Shown here piece by piece: positions 45,043 through 57,559 of a stretch of DNA of 64,000 bases. The notes beneath the pieces are model-generated. The model ran no database searches. It saw nothing but the letters and a program-made list of their open reading frames with translations, and had not been told where the DNA came from. Numbering within the stretch: the stretch's first letter is position 1; each line of letters begins with the position of its first letter. Both the position numbers and the translations under genes were made by a program. The stretch comes from Piliocolobus tephrosceles (lineage: Eukaryota; Chordata; Mammalia; Primates; Cercopithecidae): assembly GCF_002776525.5 (NCBI RefSeq), contig NC_045443.1, positions 37,578,148-37,642,147 on the forward strand, written 5' to 3'.

Positions 45043-47315
45043 TATCTTTACAATGACAGTCGTCTCCAGATCTGTTTTCCTTACCAAACCTAAATAATAA
45101 AACCTACATTAAAAATCTTCCAAATTTTAATACAAACTAACATAAATAGAAATATTACATTCCCAGGACATGAAATAAATTAGCCAAGTCTTTTTCCTTA
45201 AAACAAAACAAAAAAATCATTACCTTTTTACTCAACTGTTATCTTATTTTGAATTTAAGGATAAATTCTGAGTGAATCTCTTATAAAAAGAAGCTTAACT
45301 ATTTTCCAAGTCGTGGTTGATAGAGAGAGAGTATATCCTCTAGAAATATGAATGAGCAATTAGAAGTTTTCAGTCTTATGTCAAGATACCTAAGTCTAAA
45401 GTTTTAAATATTTTCCTGAGATTGTTTTAACTTGTAGTATGTCATATCTACTGCATGAAAACAAGCATTTACTTTGTCAAACAACTAAATCAATGCTGAG
45501 GGAAAATGCTATCTTTATACTACTTGAATGCAGAAATTTTGAAACTGTAACTACCAAATGCTAGTGTTGTTTACATAATGTCTTTAATATCTGATGAGCA
45601 ACTACAGGACACATCCTAACAAAAAGAAATTCTGCTACATTAAGTCACAAAATTGAATTGAACTCTCTTGAGAATAGTGTCCAAGGAGAGATTGTTCATC
45701 AGTGAATGCAAAATTTTAGAACAATGAACCAAATGCAATTAACCAGAAGAGTAACAAGAATTGGACCACAGGAAAAACCGTGCCCTGAAGAATACATATC
45801 ACAAGATAGTATCTTTTGGTGGTGCACTCCATTATTTTAAAACACCATCACTGAAAGAAGAGAACAGTAAATGATTTCAAGGGGTTGAATAATTCAAATA
45901 TTAAATGCATGTTTGATTTTATGGCCGTTAACACCCTTTCACCCTTTCTACTCCTAGATTGCATTATAAGTTATTACTGCAATCGTAATAGTCCTTTGAG
46001 AAATAAACTTTTGGTAAACTCAAGTGGCAAATTGATGACAATTTAGGTTGGGAATAGGTTAGAAAAGATACTAGTCATGATAGCAGATGGAAGGGCAGCA
46101 AGGTAGGTGGCTGGGAGGGAATCTGGAGGCGGAGCTGTGCCAGAAAGAACATAGGAATTTAAACAGATGGAAGATGATGTATCAGTTGGCAAGGAGAGCC
46201 GCTGAGTGACAAGCAGAAGAATCTATTGAAGAACTGGGTGGATAGGCAGCCAATAAGTGAATTAGATGAACCAGTAATAAAAGAAATAGATCAGTATGAG
46301 GGCACCCAAGCTCCAGAACAAATAGACAAGAACAATAGAAAACAACTACAATTTGTCCCTTTGCTTGAAACTGAGGAAATGACTTTTACTATAATCTTTT
46401 AAAGTGCTTTGAAGTGATGATGAATAAATGATAAATAAGATGATCATCTTCTACAGAAGGAAAATTTTAGTATAAAATTTAAAGATTCTTACCACTAAAT
46501 AAATATATTCTATAAAATTATTATGAGCATACAATTTATTTTATGTCCTAGTTTTGGGTTTCCTATAAATTGAGTTCTGGCCCTGGCTTGGTTAACGTAT
46601 GAGGCTATGGGGAGCTGGCTGGAAAATAATACTGATGCACAGTAAAAGTGGAGAATAAGAACTTTAATTCCTTTCAAAAAAGAGAATTTACCAGACTATG
46701 GCAAATGTGAATATGATATTATCTTTATAAAAATAGTGTACGTTGTTTTTGTCCATTAAAAATCATAATAGCAATGTGTCAATGAGGATAAAGAATACCA
46801 TTACAAGTCATTTGGTCTCTTTTCTGCCTTCAGACTTACCTACCCTTAAATCACCATATTCTTATGCAATTATTCATACTTGCAAGCATTTAGTATAATT
46901 GTGTAGTGCAGTTATGCATTTTTAAATGATAGCTGTCATTATGGGTTGATAGAAAGTACCATACCCAGGAATATTTGTAGGAAGGACTTGGCTTAATATG
47001 ACCATTCTGATTGACCTTCAGATAATTACATGGTTTCTTAGCAGAAAAGATAATTTCAGGTTGCCACATTACAAGCTTAAAATTAACATTCTTTTTATTC
47101 TTCCATCTAGCCTACAAACTTGTTTTTCTACTACTGTCGACCATATTTCTCAGGCCAGTCTATTACTTTCTAGTTTACTAGCCAAAGCCCATATGCTATT
47201 ATGCCTGAAACTGTGTTGTTTTACTGCCAATATGATCATTTCTAAAATATCTGTATTCCAATCAATCCCACACACAGAAGCAGGAATCATTTATCTCAAG
47301 GGTTGTCTGAGTTAT
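45043..47315. other. Unique AT-rich non-coding sequence
   Basis: About 2.3 kb with no recognised gene, exon or repeat beyond a possible LTR remnant at its left edge. The 118-codon frame near 46998 has no domain and runs into the L1. Confidence 0.45.
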
Positions 47316-47659
47316 ATGAATATTATTTATTTATTTATTTTTATTATACTTTAAGTTCTAGGGTACATGTGCATAGCGTGCAGGTTTGTTACATATGTAT
47401 ACTTGTGCCATGTTGGTGTGCTGCACCCATCAACTCGTCAGCACCCATCAATTCATCATTTATATCAGGTATAACTCCCAGTGCAATCCCTCCTCCCTCC
47501 CTGCTCCCCATGATAGGCCCTGGTGTGTGATGTTCCCCTTCCCGAGTCCAAGTGATCTCATTGTTCAGTTCCCACCTATGAGTGAAAACATGCGGTGTTT
47601 GGTTTTCTGTTCTTGTGATAGTTTGCTAAGAATGATGGCTTCATGCTGCATCCATGTCC

Positions 47660-50600
47660 CTACAAGGATGAAAACTCATCCTTTTTTATGGCTGCATAAT
47701 ATTCCATGGTGTATATGTGCCACATTTTCTTAATCCAGTCTGTCCCAAATGGACATTTGGGTTGATTCCAAGTCTTTGCTATTATGAATAGTGCCACAAT
47801 AAACATACATGTGCATGTGTCTTTATAGCAGCATGATTTATAATCCTTTGGGTATATACCCAGTAGTGGGATGGCTGGGTCATATGGTACATCTAGTTCT
47901 AGATCCTTGAGGAATCGCCATACTGTTTTCCATAATGGTTTAACTAGTTTACAATCCCACCAACAATGTAAAAGTGTTCCTATTTCGCCACATCCTCTCC
48001 AGCACCTGTTGTTTCCTGACTTTTGAATGATTGCCATTCTAACTGGTGTGAGATGGTATCTCATTGTGGTTTTGATTTGCATTGCTCTGATGGCCAGTGA
48101 TGATGAGCATTTTTTCATGTGTCTGTTGGCTGTATGAATGTCTTCTTTTGAGAAATGTCTGTTCATATACTTTGCACACTTTTTGATGGGGTTGTTTGTT
48201 TTTTTCTTGTATATTTGTTTGAGTTCTTTGTAGATTCTGGATATTAGCCCTTTGTCAGATGAGTAGATTGCAAAAATTTTCTCCCATTCTGTAGGTTGCC
48301 TGTTCACTCTGATGGTAGTTTCTTTTGCTGTGCAGAAGCTCTTTAGTTTAATTAGATCCCATTTGTCGATTTTGGCTTTTGCTGCCGTTGCTTTTGGTGT
48401 TTTAGACATGAAGTCCTTGCCCATGCCTATGTCCTGAATGGTATTACCTAGGTTTTCTTCTAAGGTTTTTATGGTATTAGGTCTAACATTTAAGTCTCTA
48501 ATCCATCTTGAATTAATCTTCGTATAAGGAGTAAGGAAAGGATCCAGTTTCAGCTTTCTACTTATGGCTAGCCAATTTTCCCAGCACCATTTATTAAATA
48601 GGGAATCCTTTCCCCATTTCTTGTTTCTCTCAGGTTTGTCAAAGATCAGATGGCTGTAGATGTGTGGTATTGTTTCTGAGGACTCTGTTCTGTTCCATTG
48701 GTCTATATTTCTGTTTTGGTACCGGTACCATGCTGTTTTGGTTACTGTAGCCTTGTAGTATAGTTTGAAGTCAGGTAGCGTGACGCCTCCAGCTTTGTCC
48801 TTTTGACTTAGAATTGTTTTGGCAATGCGGGCTCTTTTTTGGTTCCATATGAACTTTAAAGCAGTTTTTTCCAATTCTGTGAAGAAACTCATTGGTAGCT
48901 TGATGGGGATGGCATTGAATCTCTAAATTACCTTGGGCAGTATGGCCATTTTCACGATATTGATTCTTCCTATCCATGAGCATGGTATGTTCTTCCATTT
49001 GTTTGTGTCCTCTTTTATTTCACTGAGCAGTGGTTTGTAATTCTCCTTGAAGAGGTCCTTTACATCCCTTGTAAGTTGGATTCCTAGGTATTTTATTCTC
49101 TTGGAAGCAATTGTGAATGGAAGTTCATTCATGATTTGGCTCTCTGTTTGTCTGTTACTGGTGTATAAGAATGCTTGTGATTTTTGCACATGAATTTCGT
49201 ATCCTGAGACTTTGCTGAAGTTGCTTATCAGCTGAAGGAGATTTTGGGCTGAGACAATGTGGTTTTCTAAATATACAATCATATCATCTGCAAACAGGGA
49301 CAATTTGACTTCTTATTTTCCTAACTGAATACCCTTGATTTCTTTCTCTTGCCTGATTGCCCTAGTCAGAACTTCCAACACTGTTGAATAGGAGTGGTGA
49401 GAGAGGGCATCCCTGTCTTGTGCCATTTTTCAAAGGGAATTTTTCCAGTTTTTGCCCTTTCAGTATAATATTAGCTGTGGGTTTGTCATAAATAGCTCTT
49501 ATTATGTTGAGGTACGTTCCATCAATACTGAATTTATTGAGCATTTTTAGTATGAAGGGCTGTTGAATTTTGTCAAAAGCTTTTTCTGCATCTATTGAGA
49601 TAATCATGTGGTTCTTGTCTTTGGTTCTGTTTATATGCTGGATTACGTTTATTGATTTGCGAATGTTGAACCAGCCTTGCATCCCAGGGATGAAGTCCAC
49701 TTGATCATGGTGGATAATCCTTTGATGTGCTGCTGAATCCGGTTTGCCAGTATTTTATTGAGGATTTTTGCATCGATGTTCTTCAGGGATATTGGTCTAA
49801 AATTCTCTTTTTTTGTTGTGTCTCTGCCAGGCTTTGGTATCAGGATGATGTTGGCCTCATAAAATGAGTTAGGGAGGATTCCCTCTTTTTCTATTGATTG
49901 GAATAGTTTCAGAAGGAATGGTACCAGCTCCTCCTTGTACCTCTAGTAGAATTCAGCTGTGAAACCATCTGGTCCTGGACTTTTTTTGGTTGGTAGGCTA
50001 TTAATTATTGCCTCCATTTCAGAGCCTGCTATTGGTCTATTCAGGAATTCAACTTCTTCCTGGTTTAGTCTTGGGAGAGTGTAAGTGTCCAGGAAATTAT
50101 CAATTTCTTCTAGATTTTCTAGTTGATATGCATAGAGGTGTTTTTAGTATTCTCTGACGGTAGTTTGTATTTCTCTGGGGTCGGTGGTGATATCTCCTTT
50201 ATCATTTTTTAATGCATCTATTTGATTTCTCTCTCTTTTCTTCTTTATTAGTCTTGCTAGCGGTCTGTCAATTTTGTTGATCTTTTCAAAACACCAAATC
50301 CTGAATTCATTGATTTTTTGTAGGGTTTTTTGTGTCTCTATCTCCTTGAGTTCTGCTCTGATCTTAGTTATTTCTTGCCTTCTGCTAGCTTTTGAATGTG
50401 TTTGCTCTTGCCTCTCTAGTTCTTTTAATTGTGATGTTAGAGTGTCAATTTTAGATCTTTCCAGCTTTCTCTTGTGGGCATTTAGTGCTATAAATTTCCC
50501 TCTACACACTGCTTTAAATGTGTCCCAGAGATTCGGGTATGTTGTATCTTTGTTCTCATTGGTTTCAATGAACATCTTTATTTCTGCTTTCATTTCATTA

Positions 50601-51384
50601 TGTACCCAGTAGTCATTCAGGAGCAGATTTTTCAGTTCCCATGTAGTTGAGCGGTTTTGATTGAGTTTCTTAGTCCTGAGTTCTAGTTTGATTGCACTGT
50701 GCTCTGAGAGACAGTTTGTTATAATTTCCGTTCTTTTACATTTGCTGAGTAGTGCTTTACTTCCAATTATGTGGTCAATTTTGGAATAAGTGCGATGTGG
50801 TGCTGAGAAGAATGTATATTCTGTTGATTTGGGGTGGAGAGTTCTATAGATGTCTATTCGGTCCACTTCGTGCAGAGATGAGTTCAATTCCTGGATATCC
50901 TTGATAACTTTCTGTCTCGTTGATCTGTCTAATGTTGACAGTGGAGTGTTGAAGTCTCCCATTATTATTATATGGGAGTCTAAGTCTCTTTGTAAGTCTC
51001 TAAGGACTTGCGTTATGAATCTGGGTGCTCCTGTATTGGGTGCATATATATTTAGGATAGTTAGCTCTTCCTGTTGAATTGATCCCTTTACCATTATGTA
51101 ATGGCCTTGTCTCTTTTGATCTTTGATGGTTTAAAGTCTGTTTTATCAGAGACTAGTATTGCAACCCCTGCTTTTTTTTGTTCTCCATTTGCTTGGTAGA
51201 TCTTCCTCCATCCCTTTATTTTGAGCCTATGTATGTCTCTGCATGTGAGATGGGTCTCCTGCATACAGCAGACTGATGGGTCTTGACTCTTTATCCAGTT
51301 TGCCAGTCTGTGTCTTTTAATTGGACCATTTAGTCCATTTACATTTAAGGTTAATACTGTTATGTGTGAACTTGATCCTGCCAT
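47660..51384 (-). pseudogene. L1PA ORF2 pseudogene (endonuclease-RT), recently disabled
   Basis: The start at 51384 gives MAGSSSHITVLTLNVNGLNG, the endonuclease N-terminus. Damage visible by comparison with the family text: a short deletion near 51100 in a CCTT repeat shifts the frame; Tyr TAT to TAA near 50144; another frame change between 49700 and 49303; Tyr TAT to TAG near 48920; and a small indel near 47660 that ends the C-terminus early. RT motif A (IISIDAEKAFDKIQQ) and the catalytic FADD motif (about 49285-49295) survive. A 410-codon C-terminal frame remains open at 47660-48892. Confidence 0.93.
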
Positions 51385-51447
51385 TATGATCTTAACTGGT
51401 TATTTTGCTCGTTAGTTGATGCAGTTTCTTCCTAGCCTCGATAGTCT

Positions 51448-52464
51448 TTACATTTTGGCATGTTTTTGCAATGGCTGGTATCGGTTGTTCCTTTCCATGT
51501 TTAGGGCTTCCTTCAGGGTCTCTTGTAAGGCAGGTCTGGTGGTGACAAAATCTCTAAGCATCTGCTTATCTGTAAAGGATTTTATTTCTCCTTCACTTAT
51601 GAAACTTAGTTTGGCTGGATATGAAATTCTGGGTTTAAAATTCTTTTCTTTAAGAATGTTGAATATTGGCCCCCACTCTCTTCTGGCTTGTAGAGTTTCT
51701 GCCGAGAGATCTGCTGTCAGTCTGATGGGCTTCCCTTTGTGGGTAACCCGATCTTTCTCTCTGGCTGCCCTTAAGATTTTTTCCTACATTTCAACTTTGG
51801 TGAATCTGGCAATTATGTGTCTTGGAGTTGCTCTTCTCGAGGAGTATCTTTGTGGAGTTCTCTGTATTTCCTGAATTTGAATGTTGGCCTGCCCTGCTAG
51901 GTTGGGGAAGTTCTCCTGGATGATATCCTGAAGAGTGTTTTCCAACTTGGTTCCATTTTCCCCCTCACTTTCAGGCACCCCAATCAGACGTAGATTTGGT
52001 CTTTTTACATAATCCCATACTTCTTGCAGGCTTTATTCATTTCTTTTTCCTCTTTTTTCTTTTGGTTTCTCTTCTCGCTTCCTTTCATTCATTTGATCCT
52101 CAATCGCTGATATTCTTTCTTCCAGTTGATTGAGTCAGTTACTGAAGCTTGTGCATTTGTCACGTATTTCTCATGTCATGGTTTTCATCTCTGTCATTTT
52201 GTTTATGACCTTCTCTGCATTAATTATTCTAGCTCTCAATTCTTCCACTCTTTTTTCAAGATTTTTAGTTTCTTTTCACTGGGTACGTAATTCCTCCTTT
52301 AGCTCTGAGAAGTTTGATGGACTGAAGCCTTCTTCTCTCATCTCGTCAAAGTCATTCTCTGACCAGCTTTGATCCGTTGCTGGCAATGGGCTGCGCTCCT
52401 TTGCAGGGGGAGATGCGCTCTTATTTTTTGAATTTCCAGCTTTTCTGCACTGCTTTTTCCCCAT
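51448..52464 (-). pseudogene. L1PA ORF1 pseudogene
   Basis: The start at 52464 reads MGKKQCRKAGNSKNKSASPP, the canonical ORF1 N-terminus, and the expected 338-codon length ends at about 51448, 63 bp before ORF2. An early TGA at about 52276 follows EELRTQ, where the family has an Arg codon, consistent with CpG decay. Downstream pieces in other frames (ENTLQDIIQENFPNL at 51784-51978) are the C-terminal RNA-binding part. Confidence 0.9.
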
Positions 52465-53479
52465 CTTTGTGGTTTCATCTGCCTCTGGTCTTTGATGATG
52501 GTGGCGTACTGATGGGGTTTTGGTATAGGTGTCCTTCCTGTTTGATAGTTTTCCTTCTAACAGTCAGGACCCTCATCTGTAGGTCTGTTGGAGATTGCTT
52601 GAGGTCCACTCCAGACCCTGTTTGCCTGGGTATCAGCAGCAGAGGTTGCAGAAGATAGAATATTGCTAAACAGCGAGTGTACCTGTCTGATTCTTACTTT
52701 GGAAGCTTCCTCTCAGGGGTGTACTCCACCCTGTGAGGTGTGGGGTGTCAGACTGCCCCTAGTGGGGGATGTCTCCCAGTTAGGCTACTCAGGGGTCAGG
52801 GACCCACTTGAGCAGGCAGTCTGTCCCTTCTCAGCTCTCAACCTCCGTATTGGGAGATCCACTGCTCTCTTCAAAGCTGTCAGACAGAGTCGTTTGTGTC
52901 TGCACAGGTTGCTGCTGCTTTTTTTGTTGTTGTTATTTAGCTGTGCCCTGTCCCCAGAGGTGGAGTCTACAGAGACAGGCAGGTTTCCTTGAGCTGCTGT
53001 GAGCTCCACCCAGTTCGAGCTTCCCAGTGGCTTTGTTTACCTACTTAAGCCTCAGCAATGGCGGGCGCCCCTCCCCCATCCTTGCTGCTGCCTTGTGGTT
53101 AGATCACAGACTGCTGTGTTAGCAATGAGGGAGGCTCCGTGGGCGTGGGACTCTCCCGGCCAGGTGTGGGATATATTCTCCTGGTGTGCCTGTTTGCTTA
53201 AAGTGCAGTATTGGGGTGGGAGTTACCCGATTTTCCAGGTGTTGTGTGTCTCAGTTCCCCTGGCTAGGAAAAGGGATTCCCTTCCCCCTTGCGCTTCCCA
53301 GGTGAGGCGATGCCTTGCCCTGCTTCAGCTCTTGCTGATCGGGCTGCAGCAGCTGACCAGCACTGATTGTCCGGCACTCCCTAGTGAGATGACCCCAGTA
53401 CCTCAGTTGAAATTGCAGAAATCACCGGTCTTCTGTGTCCCTCATGCTGGGAGTTGGAGACTGGAGCTGTTCCTATTCG

Positions 53480-53488
53480 GCCATCTTG
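53480..53488 (-). promoter_or_regulatory. YY1 motif at the L1 5' end
   Basis: The plus strand GCCATCTTG is CAAGATGGC on the L1 strand, the YY1 site known to position L1 transcription starts. It is intact here, about 12 bp from the 5' boundary of the element. Confidence 0.75.
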
Positions 53489-53604
53489 CTCCACCCCCCC
53501 ATGAATATTCTTTTCAAGTGATTTTTTTTAGCTAGCACTTTAATCTCTTGCATTAAACTTCTGAGCACAGGCCAGTAGCAGTGTCTTCTGAAATTCTAAG
53601 TGCT

Positions 53605-53608
<4 letters not shown>

Positions 53609-53635
<27 letters not shown>

Positions 53636-53682
53636 TGCACTCATACTTTACACACACACACACGCACACACACACACATAAG
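53609..53682. repeat. Two (CA)n runs
   Basis: CA runs at about 53610-53637 and 53650-53680 are separated by TGCACTCATACTTT. Short CG interruptions (CACACGCACA) are present. Confidence 0.95.
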
Positions 53683-53714
53683 TTGGAGCAGTTTCCTAAA
53701 GAACCAGATGAGGC

Positions 53715-53815
53715 AAATTCTACACATATGCCAGGCACTAGGCCAGACATTGAGGGATACAAGGATAAATAAGATATGAACCTTTTCATCAGAGTTTATA
53801 TTTTGGTGGATGAAC
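53715..53815 (-). repeat. L2 3' end fragment
   Basis: 'ATTCTACACATATGCCAGGC', 'ACATTGAGGGATACAAGGAT' and 'AGAGTTTATATTTTGGTGG' are the antisense of the L2 terminus. Confidence 0.6.
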
Positions 53816-53817
53816 AG

Positions 53818-54015
53818 GTATATATACACACACACACATATATATATACGTATATATGCATATGTATACAGGTGTATATATACATACATATACAGGTTTA
53901 TACACATATATGATAATATATAATCATATATGCATATATAGTACATATATATGTACATATGTCATATATGTATATATAATACATATAATATGTATACAGG
54001 TATATATATAATAAA
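53818..54015. repeat. (TA)n/(CA)n-rich AT microsatellite cluster
   Basis: A dense field of TATATACACA, TATATATACG and ACATATATGT units. Tyr/Ile-rich frames on the minus strand are translations of this repeat. Confidence 0.92.
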
Positions 54016-54214
54016 TCAGATATTATGGTACACTTTAATATATGCAATATTATTTTCATGTAATATATGTATATATCAGTCTCCATAATTATGAATCTCT
54101 TGAGGTTAGGGAACACACTAATTTATTAATTAGTAAATAGTTATTAAGCCTCTTTTATGTACAATGGTTATGCAAAGGGAAAATTTTTCCCTGTTGCCAT
54201 GGGCAAAACAGTCT

Positions 54215-55200
54215 ATTGAAAAAGAGAGAAACTACTATCAGAGTGAACAGGCAACCTACAGAATGGGAGGAGAAAATTTTTGCAATCTACTCATCTGACA
54301 AAGGGCTAATATCCAGAACCTATAAAGAACTCAATCAAATTTACAAGAAAAAAAAAAAAAAAACCATCAAAAAGTGGGCAAAGGATATGAACAGCTACTT
54401 CTCAAAAGAAGACATTCCTAATGCCAACAGACACATGAAAAAATGCTCATCATCACTCTCCATCAGAGAAATGCAAATCAAAACCACAATGAGATACCAT
54501 CTCACACCAGTTAGAATGGCTATCATTAAAAAGTCAGGAAACAACAGGTGCTGTAGAGGATGTGGAGAAATAGGAACACTTTTACACTGTTGGTGGGACT
54601 ATAAACTAGTTCAACCATTGTGAAAACAGTGTGGCGATTCCTCAAGGATCTAGAACTAGAAATACCATTTGACCCAACCATCCCATTACTGGGGATATAC
54701 CAAAAGGATTATAAGTCATGCTGCTATAAAGACACATTCACATGTATGTTTATTGTGGCACGATTCACAATAGCAAAGACTTGGAATCAACCCAAATGTC
54801 CATCAGTGACAGATTGGATTAAGAAAATGTGGCACATATACACCATGGAATACTATGCAGCTATAAAAAAGGATGAGTTCGTGTCCTTTGCAGGGACATG
54901 GATGCAGCTGTAAACCATCATTCTCAGCAAACTATTGCAAGAACAGAAAACCAAATACCACATGTTCTCACTCATAAGTGGGAACTGAACAATGAGATCA
55001 CTTGGACACAGGAAGGGGAACATCACACACTGGGTCCTCTTATGGGAAGGTGGCGGGGAGGGATAGCATTAGGATGTATACCTAATGTAAATGACGAGTT
55101 AGTGGGTGCAGCACACCAACATGGCACATGTATATATATGTAACAAATCTGCACGTTGTGCACATGTACCCTAGAACTTAAAGTATAATATGTACAATAA
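54215..55200 (+). mobile_element. L1PA 3' fragment, sense, 5'-truncated
   Basis: It begins in ORF2 at ACTACTATCAGAGTGAACAG and runs through the ORF2 C-terminus and 3'UTR to CCCTAGAACTTAAAGTATAA. Frame 54216-54623 encodes MRYHLTPVRMAIIKKSGNNR and ends at VQPL; a single-base loss (GTGAAAACAG where the family has GTGGAAAACAG) shifts to the frame at 54620-54913, which carries MWHIYTMEYYAAIKKDEF and ends early at WMQL. Poly(A) is decayed and no clear TSD was found. Confidence 0.9.
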
Positions 55201-55735
55201 GTGCATATAAATTGGGCTCTAACCCAAATCAGGAGAGGACATCAATGAAGAAATCAAAGGATACACAGGATAGTTTTTAAACTATTTAAGTATTTGTATA
55301 ATGGTTTATTCATTGTTGTTATAAAATAATTGTGTTGACTATAAACTTTGGAGGTTCAGACTAAAAAAGATACATGTATTTAATGAACACAATTTGAAAG
55401 GAAGCCAATTATGTGTTTGGAGTTGAGATAATTATTTAAGTATTACCTCACTTAATCCTCTCCAGAAGACTATGATATCCTCACTTTTAAGATGGACGTT
55501 ACATTATTATTTTGTTCAGGATTAAGATGTTAAAGTTTCTCTTTCACATCACCATAATTTTGCTAAATTTTCTTGGCACTTTGCATAAACTTTTACAGTC
55601 AATGCATTTATATATTCAGTGATACTTTGGAACCCCTATATTCATTAGATTGCTCATCTCCCTTTCCTTTTAACTAAAATGTTTATAATGGGGCCAGTAC
55701 AAAGTTGCATGTTCATTTTTATTCAGGTGCTATTG
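55201..55735. other. Unique non-coding sequence
   Basis: No gene or repeat recognised in this AT-rich spacer between two L1 elements. Confidence 0.45.
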
Positions 55736-55758
55736 ATTAGGAGATTGGAGGGGGGCCT

Positions 55759-55769
55759 CAAGATGGCGG
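55759..55769 (+). promoter_or_regulatory. YY1-like motif at the L1 5' end
   Basis: CAAGATGGCGG lies about 15 bp inside the element, as in other L1 5'UTRs. It supports the view that the 5' end is complete. Confidence 0.7.
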
Positions 55770-57559
55770 ACTAAGGCAGTTCATGCCCACCTCCTCCACT
55801 TTAAAAACCAAAATAGTGTATAGACAGTCACATATTGAATACATTATCTGAGAGAGAGTGGTGGAATTCAACAGGGAAGTGACAGAAAACACCAAAAGCA
55901 GGAAGGAGAAGTGAGAGAGAGTCTGCCTGCCCAGAATCAGCTGGAACCTGGAAGTGACTTCCCAGCCCAGGGAGTAGGTGAGCAAGAGACATCCAATGGC
56001 CCACATCTCTATTATGGAATTACGCAGTCCTGGCTATAGGAGAACCCTTTATTCTTCTCAATCCCTGAAACTATCACAGGGAGCTGCCAATAGACTGTGG
56101 GAAGGAACTGCTCCAGGGAGGGAGCTTGCACTGGGTCCCACACCCTTTCTGAGACCTAAGTGGCCACAGCAATTTGCATTTTTAAACCTAGCTTTTGACA
56201 GACTGCATGTTGTCCTGGGGTGCAGCAACATTGAGTCTGAGGTGTTAGGGAAACTTGGGCTGTCCCTGATGGGACTGAGGAGCAAGTCGAGAATGTTCCT
56301 GTAGCCAAGGCTAAGAAGCAAGTGAGGTGTGGGCTGTAGTGGCCAGTGCCAGGAAGCAAGCACTACCAGGACAGAGACTGAGACACAAGTAGGATGCAAG
56401 TTGCCACTGAGACATGGATGCCAGCTGGGTGGACACTCCTGTAGCCAGGGCTAGGGCCTGAGCTAGGTTCAGGCTACCACTGCTAGTGGTGGAGTATGGG
56501 ACAGACCTGTGTTTTCTCCCAGCTGTAGCCACTGAGGATAACCCCACCCTCTCCAATGGCAGGGTCTCAGTATGGCTGCTACTGCCTCTCCCCAGAGCAT
56601 TCCACCTGGTACTTGAGGATTACCCTACCCTACCCACAATGGGTGGTGCTTGCTTTCACCATTTGGGATACTGAGCAAAAGGCCACCCAGTGCGGCATTG
56701 CATTTGCAAGACAGAACACATAGCCTGTGGCCTTGGGGATGGCCTAACCCAATTTACCACTCTGGAACCTGAGCACTCCTACTAGCGACCTGAAGTTGGC
56801 TCTAAACTCCCAGCTGCTACCACTTCAGCTAGCACTTATCTGTAAGTGCCATCTGTGAGCCTGGAAATGGGCCTGCCCAGCCCATAGCTGCTACCACCAA
56901 CATCAATGTACACCAACTGAGACCCAAAGAATTGTTCTGCCATTGCTATTGCCATCCTTCATGCCACACCAGCTGCCCAGTCCCCACATATCTGACCACC
57001 CACTTGGTCCACTGCTGCCACTACTGGAATCTGAGCAAGACATCTGGAGGTTCAAGAATCAGCCTGCCAGTAACTGCAAACAAAGGTACCTGTGTATACC
57101 ACCCAGTGGAACAAAGATAGGCAAGCTTATCCCACTGCTGCCAGCACTGTGGCCTGAACACTGGCCTGCCTGATATCCTAGTGCCCAGCATAACTTTACC
57201 ACAGCCTCCACTAATAACCACACCCTAATCCACCAAAAAATGACAGGCATCACTAATGCTGTATGTACCAAAAGAAATTATACAGAGATACACTTAGAAT
57301 CAAAGTCAAAGTACCCATTTAGGAAAAGTTCTCCCCTACAAAAGTAAATTGAAAAATAGGAAGAAGCAACAGTTACACCATATGTGCAGATATCAATGCA
57401 AGGACACATGAAGCATGAAAAAGCAAGGAAATATGACACTGCCAGAGGAACAGCATAATTCTTTAGTAATAGATCTTAATCAAAACAAAATTCACTATTT
57501 CAGGCAAATAATTCAAAATATTTATTTTTCAAAAGCTCAGTGAAACACAAGAGAAGTCT

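Larger units (their letters stand above)
47316..53509 (-). mobile_element. Full-length L1PA, antisense, with TSD
   Basis: The body (47325-53500, about 6.18 kb) is complete from the 3' TTATTTATTTATTTTTATTA tail to the 5' end, where the plus strand reads GGCCATCTTGCTCCACCCCC. The 9-bp TSD ATGAATATT is at 47316-47324 and 53501-53509. It includes a 5'UTR of about 1 kb (52465-53500), ORF1, a 63-bp inter-ORF spacer, ORF2 and a 3'UTR. By similarity to primate L1PA text it is the youngest long L1 in the window, but it cannot encode a working machinery because both ORFs carry stops or frameshifts. Confidence 0.96.

Noticed and set aside
47660..48892. 410-codon open frame on the minus strand, the longest in the window
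   Set aside because: It is the C-terminal part of L1 ORF2 in an element with upstream stops and frameshifts, so it is a transposon remnant and not an independent host gene.
52377..53535. Plus-strand frames of 93-178 codons including a 178-codon one
   Set aside because: They are antisense translations of the L1PA ORF1 start and 5'UTR. The same L1 5'UTR effect explains them.
53581..54116. Tyr/Ile- and His/Thr-rich frames of 60-105 codons
   Set aside because: They are direct translations of CA and TA microsatellites.
55978..57271. Frames of 60-113 codons on both strands
   Set aside because: This is the GC-rich 5'UTR of the sense L1 at 55745, with no conserved coding sequence expected or seen.
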